A stretch of DNA of 64,000 nt. Origin: Poriferisodalis sp965116715 (lineage in GTDB: Bacteria; Actinomycetota; Acidimicrobiia; Acidimicrobiales; Poriferisodalaceae). Under the pieces are notes generated by a model, which saw nothing but the letters and a program-made list of their open reading frames with translations, was not told the DNA's origin and made no database searches. Both the position numbers and the translations under genes were made by a program. The stretch lies in assembly GCA_965116715.1 (NCBI GenBank), contig OZ220724.1, forward strand, positions 682,001 to 746,000, read 5' to 3'. This document shows positions 8,761 to 16,900 of this stretch, one piece after another; the stretch's first letter is position 1, and each line of letters opens with the position of its first letter.

Positions 8761-9501
8761 CTAGTTCAGCCCAGGTTCGCTCTGTTCGAGGGCCCCAATG
8801 TGGTGCCTCCACAGGGTCTCACGGTTGAATGCGCTCCCCAAGTCCGGCAGCTCGGCCAGGTCGGCATCGGGAATCGCCTCGGGGGTGGTCGCTACGGCCC
8901 GCACCCGCAGGTGGAGGCGCGCCAGCGTGTCGACCTGCAGCGCTCGCAGCACCGCATCAGCGACGTCAGAGCCCGTCGTCACCACGCCGTGCCCTTTCAG
9001 CACCAGCGCTGGGGAATCGCCGAGCGACGTCACCATCTCCGCGGCGAGCTCATCGGTACGGATCAACACCGATCTCGGGTGCACCGGGATGCCAGCACTG
9101 GCCAAGCGGGCGGCCGGAATGTCATAGGCACCGAAGATCGGTTCCAGCGCGAACCCCGCCAAGCTGGCGACGACGACATCGGGCGGGTGCGCATGCACCA
9201 CGCAGTCGACTTCGGGATGGGCCGCCAGCACCGACGTGTGGATCGGCAGCTCGCTCGGAGTTGCGTACTCCCCCGCCGGATCGTCCAGAACCTCGCCCGA
9301 TCCGAGATCCACCATGCGCACGTCGGTGAGTACGGTGAAGCACAGGCCTCGCTCGACCGGCCCACGGCATCGAACCAATGCCCGACCTCCGTCGACTCGC
9401 AGGCTGATGTGCCCCAAGATGTTCTCGACTAGGCCCCGGTGCGCCATCACCCGGCACCCGACAGCAACCTCGTGCCGCAGCTCATCCAAGCCATCGTCCA
9501 C
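8761..9501 (-). CDS. Class II aldolase/adducin family protein
   Basis: 246 residues of the zinc-dependent class II aldolase/adducin fold. The zinc ligands are visible as HAHPPD (H-x-H) and a later His in LKGHGVVTTG. The family covers fuculose-/ribulose-phosphate aldolases and also decarboxylases or aldolases acting on hydroxy-acids in aromatic breakdown. It is the first gene of the minus-strand operon with the Rieske oxygenase and SDR, so an aldol cleavage or decarboxylation step in that pathway is plausible. It is transcribed divergently from the CoA transferase gene at 9635; the 133 bases between them must hold both promoters. Confidence 0.85.
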   Translation of the reverse strand: MDDGLDELRHEVAVGCRVMAHRGLVENILGHISLRVDGGRALVRCRGPVERGLCFTVLTDVRMVDLGSGEVLDDPAGEYATPSELPIHTSVLAAHPEVDCVVHAHPPDVVVASLAGFALEPIFGAYDIPAARLASAGIPVHPRSVLIRTDELAAEMVTSLGDSPALVLKGHGVVTTGSDVADAVLRALQVDTLARLHLRVRAVATTPEAIPDADLAELPDLGSAFNRETLWRHHIGALEQSEPGLN

Positions 9502-9634
9502 GCTCCGAAGCTATATCCCGATGCCCATGCGGCGACCCGGCGAGCCAGGCGGCGGCTCGCTTCGCCCCGAGGAACGACGCCGTTCTGGTTATCGTCCTGC
9601 GGACAGTGACATCGGTGAGCCCCAAAGGGGTGGG

Positions 9635-10822
9635 ATGAGCGAGAGTGAGAACGCCGCAGGTCCGCTGGCGGGCGTCCGGGTGCTCGACCTGTCGTCGGTG
9701 CTCATGGGCCCAGCGGCCACACGGACCCTCGGCGACCTCGGTGCGGAGGTCATCTTTGTCGAATCCGCGAAGGGCGATCGCAACCGCAGCATGGGCGATG
9801 GCCCGACTCCGGAATTCTCCGGCGTCGCACTCAACCTGCTGCGCAACAAGCGCAGCATCGCGATGGATCTCAAGCATCCGCGTGGCCAGCAGGCCTTCCT
9901 GGACATCGCTGCAACGTGCGACGTGATGATCACCAACCTCCGTCCCGGGCCGCTGGCGCGGCTCGGCCTGAGCTACGAGGCGGTGCGCGAGGTACGTGAC
10001 GACATCGTGTTCTGCCGGGCGCATGGCTACCCGTCGGCCAGCGACCAGGCCGACGCTCCCGCATACGACGACATCATCCAGTCCGCCAGCGGCATCGGCG
10101 ACTTGTTCAGGCGCATGGGCGCCGAGCCGATGCTGCTGCCCAGCCTGGTCGCCGACAAGTTCTGCGGGCTGACGATCGCCAACTCGGTGACCGCTGCGCT
10201 GTACCACCGGGCTCTGACCGGCCAGGGACAGTGCATCGAGATCCCGATGATCGATGTAATGCGCGCCTTCGTGCTCACCGAGCACGGTGCGGGCGCCATC
10301 TCCGAGCCCCCAGTGGCGGGCGCTGGATATGCCCGCATCCTCACGCCCGAGCGCAAGCCCCAGCGGACCGCCGACGGCTGGATCAACATCCTCCCCTACG
10401 ACCACGCGCACTACGTCGCACTGTTCGAAGCAGGAGGACGGCACGATCTCGCCGCCGACGAGCGTTTCGCGACGCCCATCGAGCGCGTCACCCACAGCGA
10501 CAGCCTGTATCGCGACGTTGCCTCGGTGCTGGACCAGCGCACGACTGCGGAATGGCTCGAGCTGTGCACAGAGCACGGCATTCCCGCCACCGAGGCCGCC
10601 ACCCTCGACGAGCTCGTCTCGGAACTCCCCATCGACGAGCATCCGGTCGCGGGCCCGTACCGATCCATCCCGCCACCCGAGCAGTTCTCCGAGACGCCGC
10701 CGAGCGTCCGGCGGCCCGCTCCGCAGATCGGCGAGCACGGCCGCGAGGTTCTGAGCGAGATCGGCTACGACGCCGGGATCATCGACAGCCTCATCGACTC
10801 GGGCATCCTCAGCGTGCCCTGA
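9635..10822 (+). CDS. CaiB/BaiF family (class III) CoA transferase
   Basis: 395 residues, the usual length for class III CoA transferases. The N-terminal LAGVRVLDLSSVLMGPAATR, RNKRSIAMDLKHPRGQ and the segment AYDDIIQSASG, which holds the catalytic Asp that forms the acyl-anhydride, are all clear; GQGQCIEIPMIDVM is the later family signature. The reaction moves CoA between carboxylic acids. The ATG at 9635 was chosen because the family starts here and AAAGGGG stands about 8 bases upstream; the frame runs open to 9236 across the aldolase gene. Divergent from the aldolase/Rieske operon, so it may activate a carboxylic acid of the same pathway (inference). Confidence 0.9.
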   Translation: MSESENAAGPLAGVRVLDLSSVLMGPAATRTLGDLGAEVIFVESAKGDRNRSMGDGPTPEFSGVALNLLRNKRSIAMDLKHPRGQQAFLDIAATCDVMITNLRPGPLARLGLSYEAVREVRDDIVFCRAHGYPSASDQADAPAYDDIIQSASGIGDLFRRMGAEPMLLPSLVADKFCGLTIANSVTAALYHRALTGQGQCIEIPMIDVMRAFVLTEHGAGAISEPPVAGAGYARILTPERKPQRTADGWINILPYDHAHYVALFEAGGRHDLAADERFATPIERVTHSDSLYRDVASVLDQRTTAEWLELCTEHGIPATEAATLDELVSELPIDEHPVAGPYRSIPPPEQFSETPPSVRRPAPQIGEHGREVLSEIGYDAGIIDSLIDSGILSVP

Positions 10823-10869
10823 GATATACCGAAATTCACTGTCACCTGAAGCGGGCAATCACTACGGTC

Positions 10870-10999
10870 GCGAGAGGGCCAGCCCCCCGGTTGCTACCCA
10901 AGTGGGTTGCTCTGCCAACTCCGGGGCGGCTGGCCTCTGCGATACAGCGTAACAATCCGGCTTGGCGCCAAAGAGCCCCTTCGGCGAAGTCGGGGCTTC
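10870..10999 (+). other. Two strong inverted repeats between caiB-type gene and LLM gene
   Basis: The arms 10874-10890 and 10921-10937 pair almost perfectly with one bulge, and CGC/GCG outside them extend the stem. The 30-base loop holds a small hairpin ACCCA-AG-TGGGT (10897-10908). A second hairpin, GCCCC ... GGGGC, with CTTC-GGC-GAAG inside, lies at 10975-10996. There is no U-tract, so it is not a classic intrinsic terminator. It could be the 3' end structure of the preceding mRNA or a small RNA. The next gene looks leaderless, so a riboswitch for it is unlikely. Confidence 0.5.
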
Positions 11000-11001
11000 G
11001 G

Positions 11002-11007
11002 TAGGGT
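11002..11007 (+). promoter_or_regulatory. -10 box of a leaderless promoter
   Basis: TAGGGT ends 7 bases before the GTG start at 11015. This is the spacing expected when transcription starts at the start codon. No Shine-Dalgarno is present. Confidence 0.45.
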
Positions 11008-11014
11008 CCCGCAT

Positions 11015-12232
11015 GTGAAGTTCGCTGCATTCCTTGCGCCGCACCATCTGCCGGGCGAGAGCCCCGCGCTGCAGCTGCAGCGCGACCTGGACTTGGTCGC
11101 ACACCTCGACCGGCTCGGGTACGACGAGTTCTGGTGCGGCGAGCATCACTCGACCGGCTGGGAGACCATCGGCTCGCCCGAGATGTTCCTGGCCGCCGCA
11201 GCGGTGCGCACCGGCCGCATCAAGCTTGGCACGGGCGTCACGTCCATCCCCTACCACCACCCCTTCAACGTCGCCCAGCGCATCGTGCAACTCGATCAGA
11301 TGAGCCTGGGGCGGGCGATGCTGGGAACCGGTCCGGGTGCCCTGCCGTCAGATGCCCACACGCTGGGCATCGATCCGATGCTGCTGCGCGACCGCCAGGA
11401 CGAGGCCATCCCCGTCATCCAGCGGCTGCTGGCCGGCGGCGAGCGGTTCACCTATGAGTGCGACTGGTTCTCGCTGTACGACGCGAAGCTGCAGATCCTG
11501 CCCTACCAGCACAAGATCCCGATGGTGACGGCCTCGATGATCAGCCCGTCGGGCATGACGCTGGCCGGCAAGCACGGCATGGGCGTGCTCTCGATCGGCT
11601 CGATGTCCACCGAGGGTCTGGCGTCGCTGCCGCTGCAGTGGAGCTTTGCCGAGGAAGCCGCCGCCAAGCACGACCGGGTGGTGGACCGGGCCGACTGGCG
11701 GGTGATGTTCAACTTCCACGTGGCACTCACCCGCGACCAGGCGCGGCGCGACGTCGAGCATGGCCTGTTGCGCTGGCACAACGAGTACAACGTCGACACC
11801 CTGCAGCGACCCGGCCTCGAGCACCTGGCCTCGACGGCAGACGCCATCGACTTCTACGCAGACCCCGACGCCGCAGCCGGCGTCATCGGCACACCGGACG
11901 ACCTCATTGAGAACATCCTGCGAATGCAGGAGATCACCGGCGGCTTCGGCGTGATGATGGGATTCGTCAACGACTGGGCCGAGCCCGAAGCTATGTTCCG
12001 CAGCTGGGACCTAGTGGCCCGCCATGTCATGCCCGCGGTCAACGGCCAGCTCGCGTCGATGCAGGAATCCAACGAGTTCGTGATGGAGAACCGGGAGTAC
12101 TTCGACCGAGCTGGCAAAGCGATCCTGGCGAAGATCTTCGAGAACGAGCGAGCCGCCGAGGCGCTGAAGGGCGTGGGGACGCCCAAGTCGGGCTTCACGC
12201 CCAACGTCGGCGCCGCGGCCGAAGCCGACTGA
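11015..12232 (+). CDS. LLM class flavin-dependent oxidoreductase (bacterial luciferase-like)
   Basis: 405 residues from GTG 11015. The N-terminal half is clearly luciferase-like: LDRLGYDEFWCGEHHSTGWE, then KLGTGVTSIPYHHPFNVAQRIVQLD, the alkanal-monooxygenase pattern. Such enzymes use FMNH2 (or F420H2) to oxygenate small organics. The start is chosen because VKFAAFLAPHH is where the family begins and a -10 box stands 7 bases upstream; an open frame extends to 10907 through the hairpins, which is unlikely to be coding. Tail-to-tail with the molybdoenzyme gene, 74 bases apart. Substrate unknown. Confidence 0.88.
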   Translation: MKFAAFLAPHHLPGESPALQLQRDLDLVAHLDRLGYDEFWCGEHHSTGWETIGSPEMFLAAAAVRTGRIKLGTGVTSIPYHHPFNVAQRIVQLDQMSLGRAMLGTGPGALPSDAHTLGIDPMLLRDRQDEAIPVIQRLLAGGERFTYECDWFSLYDAKLQILPYQHKIPMVTASMISPSGMTLAGKHGMGVLSIGSMSTEGLASLPLQWSFAEEAAAKHDRVVDRADWRVMFNFHVALTRDQARRDVEHGLLRWHNEYNVDTLQRPGLEHLASTADAIDFYADPDAAAGVIGTPDDLIENILRMQEITGGFGVMMGFVNDWAEPEAMFRSWDLVARHVMPAVNGQLASMQESNEFVMENREYFDRAGKAILAKIFENERAAEALKGVGTPKSGFTPNVGAAAEAD

Positions 12233-12306
12233 CTGCCAGGCGCGGACGGCATCGCCAACTGAGAACTCGAAGGGGCTCGGGAGCTGCTGGGCGATCCTGA
12301 CGACCG

Positions 12307-14568
12307 CTAGGTCTGGAGGGAGCGCCAGATCTTCTCGGGAGTCAGCGGCAGATCCAGATGCTCGACGCCGAATGGGGTCAGCGCATCGAGCACGGCACTG
12401 TGGATGGCCGGCGTGGCCACCACCGTCCCGGACTCGCCGAGTCCTTTGGCGCCCAGCGGATTGAGCGGTGAGGGCGTCACGGTCTCGTGGCTCTCGAAGA
12501 ACGGCATCTCCGCGGCTGACGGCAGCGCGTAGTCGGCGAGCCCGACCGTCATCGGGATGCCGTCGTCGTCGTAGAACATCTCCTCGTACAGCGCCGCTCC
12601 GACGGCCAGCGCCAGGCCGCCGTGCACCTGCCCGTGAGCCAGCACCGGCTGCAGGATCACGCCGGCGTCGTCGACGCTCAGCAAGCGCCGTACCTGCACC
12701 TCGCCGGTCGCGGAGTCGACCTCCACGGCGGCTACGCAAGCACCGAACGAGAACGACCCGGCCCCGCCTTCGGGCCGGAAGTGGTGGTCGACGCTGAGTT
12801 CGCCATGGCCGGCCAGATCAACCCAGCCGAGCGAGCGGGCCGGGGTGCCCACCACGTGGAACAGCCCGCGGTCGGTGTCGAGCACGACATCGTCTGCGTC
12901 GGCTTCGAGCAGCTCGGCCGCACGTTCACGGGCCGCTGCCACCAAGTCGACAGCGGCTCCGTGGGCGGCCGAACCGCCGAGCTGTGCCGAGCGGGATCCG
13001 ATGGTCCCCCCGCCGACGGGCGAACGATCGGAGTCGTCGTGGGAAATGATGATCCGGTCGACATCGAGGCCGAGCTGGGCGGCCACGACCGGTGCGAAGG
13101 TGGTTTCGTGCCCCTGACCGTGAGGTGAAGTACCCACAACCACGTCGACGGTGCCGTCTTCGAGCAGTAGAGCGGTCGCTCGCTCCCCCTCGCCGCCGCC
13201 GGTGATCTCGGTGGTGCAGCTCACGCCAATGCCGAGCAGCACGTCGGCCTCCCCGCGTGCCCGGCGGGCGACCTGCTCAGCCCGCAGACCCGTATAGTCG
13301 GCCAGCTCTGCAGCCAATCGCAGCGCCTTGGGGTAGTCGCCGCTGTCGTAGGTGGCTCCGACGGCGGTGCGGTACGGAAACCGGTCAGGCGGCACGAGGT
13401 TGGCGAGGCGGACATCCAGTGGGTCACGGCCTATGGCCTCGGCAAATCGGTCGACTGCCCGTTCGACGGAACAGGCCGCTTCGGGCCGGCCTGCACCCCG
13501 GAACGCCACCGTGGGCGTCGTGTTGGTGACCACCGACATGCCTCGAAGCGATGCGTGCGCGATGTCGTAGACGCCGGTGCCGCTGTTGCGCAGGTTGTTG
13601 GTGACGTTGGTGCCCATCGCCGGGTACGCGCCGCTGTCCTGCAGCGCGTCCACGGCGTACGCCACGATCGTGCCGTCGCGGTTGCCGCCGATGCGGACGC
13701 GGTGACGTGAAGCCCGCCCATGGCCCATGGCCAGGGATGCCTCGGAGCGGGTCTGCGCCCAGCGAATCGGCCGTCCGATTTCACGCGCCGCCCAAGCGAC
13801 CGCCACGTCTTCGGGGTAGCAGCCCCATCCCCCTTTGGCGCCGAAGCCGCCGCCGACATCGGGCGAGATCGCTCGCACCGTTCCCGGTTCGAGGCCCAGC
13901 AGCGTCTCGATGACGTGCTTGGCGCCCGCGGGCCGCTGCGAGCACACCCACGCCGTGCAGCGCCCGTCGGCGCCCCAGCTTGATGCGCCGGCAAGCGGTT
14001 CGATCGGGTGGGGGCCGAGGCGTGGGTGCATCAGATCGAACTCGAGGGTCACGTCACAGCCGTCCCACACCCCGTCCGGGACGGGATCGAGCTCCCACGC
14101 CAGAGCGACGTTGGTGCCGGCGTGCTCATGCAACAGGGTCTCGCCGTCGAGGCTGGCATCGAGATCCACCACCGGCGGCAGCGGCTCGTAATCGACGATC
14201 ACAAGCTCGGCTGCGTCCACTGCCGCGGCACGGGTCTCGGCGATCACGAGTGCAATGGGTTCGCCGACGAAGCGGACGGTGTCGTAGGCCATGAGCGGAC
14301 GCCACAGGTCCTTATTCATCGACGGCAGCCGGGGCGGGAATGGCCAGCCGTCCACCTCAGTCCCGAGATACACGGCGGTCACACCGTCCGCTTCCCGGGC
14401 TTCGGTCACGTCGACGGAGGCCAAGCGTGCATGTGCCTCGGCCGAACGGACGAACACGGCCTGCACTGCGCCGGCCAGCTCGGGAACGTCGAGCCCATCG
14501 ATATAGGTGCTCTGGCCGCGCAGCAACGGTTCGTCCTCGCGCCGCCCGTCAAATGGTGTCTCAGCCAC
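12307..14568 (-). CDS. Xanthine dehydrogenase family molybdopterin-binding subunit (form II CoxL-like)
   Basis: 753 residues of the large molybdenum-binding subunit. DVGGGFGAKGGWG (cofactor loop) and GLGESGTV with the catalytic Glu near the C-terminus are clear. The active-site loop reads AFRGAGRPEA, the form II type (AYRGAGR), not the AYRCSFR loop of true CO dehydrogenase, so CO oxidation is unlikely and an aldehyde or N-heterocycle is the probable substrate. The start is GTG 14568 (MAETPFDGRRED), with TACGTT 6 bases upstream as a possible leaderless -10; the open frame upstream is not family-like. No FAD-binding or [2Fe-2S] subunit gene is next to it, which is unusual since all three are normally needed. 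Confidence 0.88.
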   Translation of the reverse strand: MAETPFDGRREDEPLLRGQSTYIDGLDVPELAGAVQAVFVRSAEAHARLASVDVTEAREADGVTAVYLGTEVDGWPFPPRLPSMNKDLWRPLMAYDTVRFVGEPIALVIAETRAAAVDAAELVIVDYEPLPPVVDLDASLDGETLLHEHAGTNVALAWELDPVPDGVWDGCDVTLEFDLMHPRLGPHPIEPLAGASSWGADGRCTAWVCSQRPAGAKHVIETLLGLEPGTVRAISPDVGGGFGAKGGWGCYPEDVAVAWAAREIGRPIRWAQTRSEASLAMGHGRASRHRVRIGGNRDGTIVAYAVDALQDSGAYPAMGTNVTNNLRNSGTGVYDIAHASLRGMSVVTNTTPTVAFRGAGRPEAACSVERAVDRFAEAIGRDPLDVRLANLVPPDRFPYRTAVGATYDSGDYPKALRLAAELADYTGLRAEQVARRARGEADVLLGIGVSCTTEITGGGEGERATALLLEDGTVDVVVGTSPHGQGHETTFAPVVAAQLGLDVDRIIISHDDSDRSPVGGGTIGSRSAQLGGSAAHGAAVDLVAAARERAAELLEADADDVVLDTDRGLFHVVGTPARSLGWVDLAGHGELSVDHHFRPEGGAGSFSFGACVAAVEVDSATGEVQVRRLLSVDDAGVILQPVLAHGQVHGGLALAVGAALYEEMFYDDDGIPMTVGLADYALPSAAEMPFFESHETVTPSPLNPLGAKGLGESGTVVATPAIHSAVLDALTPFGVEHLDLPLTPEKIWRSLQT

Positions 14569-14574
14569 GGCCGC

Positions 14575-14580
14575 AACGTA
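14575..14580 (-). promoter_or_regulatory. Possible leaderless -10 box for the CoxL-like gene
   Basis: TACGTT ends 6 bases before the GTG at 14568. It fits TANNNT and the spacing seen at other leaderless genes in this window. Confidence 0.35.
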
Positions 14581-14698
14581 GCCCCACCGCGCACGAGGGC
14601 CGGGGCGCTGGCCGGCCACACAACATCCGCCTGAACAGGAACGCCCCGCGGACGGCGTGCAATGATCGGCACCGCACGCCGCACGATCGGAGCAGGTG

Positions 14699-15889
14699 AT
14701 GGACATCAAGGTCGACACCCGAGGCGGTCCCTCGGACGGTCCGTACTTCGAGGACGCAGAGGGCTTCAACATGCCGGAGCCGCCGGGTAATGGGAGTCGC
14801 CGTATCCCCCTGGGCGACTTTCCGACCGGCCCCGAGGTGGGGTCCCGCCTGCCCGACATCGTGGCGACCGACCAGTCCGGCCGCCTGGTCGATGTGCACG
14901 CCGACCGGGGCGGCCAGCCTGCCGTGGTGGTGTTCTACCGCTCGGCGGTGTGGTGACCGCCGTGCCGCACCCAGCTGGTCGAGCTGGAACGAGGCATGGA
15001 TGCCTACCGGGCCGCAGGCGTCCGGCTGTATGCGCTGAGCTACGACGAGCCTGATGCGCTGGCCGATTACGCAGCAGCCCACGACACGACGTTCACCCTG
15101 CTGTCGGACCCCGACAGCGAGGTGATCGGTTCGTTCGGGATCCTGAACACGCTGATCCCGCCTGATGACCACCCGTGGTACGGCCTTCCGTTCCCCGGGT
15201 CGTACGTCGTCGATGCGGACGGGATCATCGTGGCGAAGTTCTTCGAGCACAACTTCGCCGTGCGCTCCGGCCCGGAGCAGCTGCTCGCTGCTGCCCTGGG
15301 TCAGGAATTCGAGGTTCCGGGCCCGAGCGGCGATGAGCCTGCGGACCGGGTCTCAGTGGACGTTCGGGTCGACGGGGATCGGCTGCCGATGGGCGTCACG
15401 CGCCAGATCGTCGCCACGTTCCGGGTGCCCGACGGCCAGCACCTGTACGGCGAGCCAGTGCCCGACGGGCTTGTGGCCGCAGCGATCGAGCTCGACGACC
15501 TCGACGGGATCCTGTCGTACGAGCCGGTGGCGCCGCCGACCGCTCCCCTGACGCTTGCCGGATCCGGCGAGACACTGCAGGTGTACGACGGGCACGTGGT
15601 CCTGCGGCTGCCCATCACGCAGAACGCACGGAAGATGCAGAAGGACGACGAAGGACGCTTCGTCACGATCAGCGGACGAGTTCGCTGGCAAGCCTGCGAC
15701 GATGCCGAGTGCTTCCTGCCCGAGTCGATGCCGTTCAGCTTCCGCGTCGAGGCCGGCTTCCCAGTGCTCGGCGACATGGGTCCCGGCGTGGGACGCGTAC
15801 CGGCCATGAACGGCGCGCAGCACTTCCAACGGCTGATCGATCGCCGTCAGGCGGTGGCGAGTGAGATGACCTCGAACATGGACTCGTAG
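14699..15889 (+). CDS. Selenoprotein candidate: redoxin (AhpC/TSA-like) fused to DsbD-alpha-like domain, in-frame TGA as Sec86
   Basis: Read through the TGA at 14954-14956 this is one 396-residue protein; without read-through it would stop after 85 residues. Around the TGA the protein reads VVVFYRSAVW-U-PPCRTQLVELE, where relatives of this redoxin group have W-C-P-x-C, so the TGA sits exactly at the first active-site Cys and C89 is the resolving Cys. Residues 100-200 complete the thioredoxin fold (LSYDEP, LLSDPDSEVIG, YVVDADGIIVAKFFEHNF). Residues ~215-360 resemble the DsbD N-terminal domain, with the pair C333/C338 in WQACDDAECFLPE. GGAG lies 6 bases before the ATG. A hairpin of SECIS type follows the TGA. 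No signal peptide, so probably cytoplasmic thiol/selenol redox chemistry such as peroxide reduction. The 3' end overlaps the convergent LLM gene by 43 bases. An ordinary nonsense mutation is the alternative. Confidence 0.85.
14954..14987 (+). promoter_or_regulatory. UGA codon plus bacterial SECIS-like hairpin
   Basis: After the TGA (14954-14956) come 14 bases, then a perfect 6-bp stem CCAGCT (14971-14976) / AGCTGG (14982-14987) with loop GGTCG. The first loop base is G, 20 bases after the TGA. Bacterial SECIS elements are defined by a short stem-loop right after UGA with G among the first two loop bases at about 16-37 bases; this fits. Confidence 0.75.
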
Positions 15890-16872
15890 CCGGCGAGGCC
15901 AGGCCGGTCTGTGCGCTGCGGGACCCGGAACAGGATGATCTCCGAGGTCAGGCCGCTGTAGTCGAAGATGCGGCTGGCGCACTGGACTGGCGTGCCGGTG
16001 ATGGTCATGGTGTCGACGACTTCATCGGGCACCAGGCCGATCGCCGCCCGTATCTGGCCCTTCGGCATGAGCTGCGAAGCTGCATCGGCGAAGTCGTCGA
16101 AGCCGAGCTGGCGCAGCTGCGAGTCGTAGTACGGGTGCGGCACCGGATGGAACAACCCGCAGATCGTCGCCTTGGCGGCATTACGGGCCAGCTCTTCGTC
16201 GTCGTTGACGCTCAGGAAGGAACCCATCAGGAATTCGACGCCGTCGGGGTCGCGACCTGCCTCGCTCGCTGCCTGCTGCGCTGACGGTCGAACGATGTCG
16301 CGCATGAATTCGACCGATGACATCACGCCGACGCCGACACCGTCGGCCACCTCGCCTGCCAGGCGGACCATCTTGGGCCCCGAGGCGGACAGGTACACCG
16401 GAATCGACGGTCGCGTGGGCTCCCAGCTCGCCCGCCAGCGGATCCGGTGGTGGTCGCCCTCGTAGCGCACCGGTTCCCCCGCCCGCCCGGCGACGGCACT
16501 GCGCACGATCTGGATGTAGTCGCGCAGCTTGCCCAGCGGCCGGAAGTCGTCAACGCCCATGTACCACTCGTTGAAGTGGCGGTTGCCGGTACCGAGGCCG
16601 AGCGTGAACCGCCCGCCGCTCATCTCGTCGAGGTCGCGTGCGGCTATCGCGGTGAGCCACGGCTCTCGGGCATAGGCATTGGCGATGTAGGTGCCGACCG
16701 TGACCCGCTCGGTGGCAGCCATCACAGCGGCCGCCGAGACGAAGGCGCTGCGCCCGGCCTCCACGGTGTACATCGAGTCCATCCCGGCGGTCTCACCCTC
16801 GCGGGCCAGCTCCACGAAGTCGGCCATCGAGTCCTCGAAGCCCAGCAACAGCCCGAGCGCGGGTTTCGACAT
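15847..16872 (-). CDS. LLM class F420-type oxidoreductase
   Basis: 341 residues of the luciferase-like superfamily, of the length and pattern of F420-dependent methylene-tetrahydromethanopterin reductase-like (TIGR03617/03564-type) proteins: MSKPALGLLLGFEDSMADFVELAREGE, VTVGTYIANAYAREPWLTAIAARDLDEMSGGRFTLGLGTGN, then PVYLSASGPKMVRLAGEVADG. The ATG at 16872 has GAGAGG about 9 bases upstream. Only 24 bases separate it from the CTAG flank of an insertion sequence, so its native upstream region has been cut off; without the IS it would sit 24 bases behind the PhnD-like gene, probably as its operon partner. Confidence 0.88.
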   Translation of the reverse strand: MSKPALGLLLGFEDSMADFVELAREGETAGMDSMYTVEAGRSAFVSAAAVMAATERVTVGTYIANAYAREPWLTAIAARDLDEMSGGRFTLGLGTGNRHFNEWYMGVDDFRPLGKLRDYIQIVRSAVAGRAGEPVRYEGDHHRIRWRASWEPTRPSIPVYLSASGPKMVRLAGEVADGVGVGVMSSVEFMRDIVRPSAQQAASEAGRDPDGVEFLMGSFLSVNDDEELARNAAKATICGLFHPVPHPYYDSQLRQLGFDDFADAASQLMPKGQIRAAIGLVPDEVVDTMTITGTPVQCASRIFDYSGLTSEIILFRVPQRTDRPGLAGYESMFEVISLATA

Positions 16873-16896
16873 GTCAGGTGCCTCTCTCTGGGAGGT

Positions 16897-16900
16897 CTAG
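16897..16900. repeat. CTAG target-site duplication, left side of IS copy 1
   Basis: CTAG here and at 18184-18187 flank the element. IS5-group elements commonly duplicate a short CTAG-like target. Confidence 0.75.

Noticed and set aside
10870..10999. Riboswitch for the LLM gene at 11015
   Set aside because: The -10 box at 11002-11007 lies after the hairpins, so they would not be in that mRNA; no known riboswitch consensus was recognised.
12307..14568. Carbon monoxide dehydrogenase large subunit
   Set aside because: The active loop is AFRGAGR and not the AYRCSFR loop of true CO dehydrogenase.
14954..14956. Reading the TGA as a plain nonsense mutation
   Set aside because: Its position at the active-site Cys codon, the intact downstream frame and the fitting hairpin make Sec decoding the better reading, though not proven.
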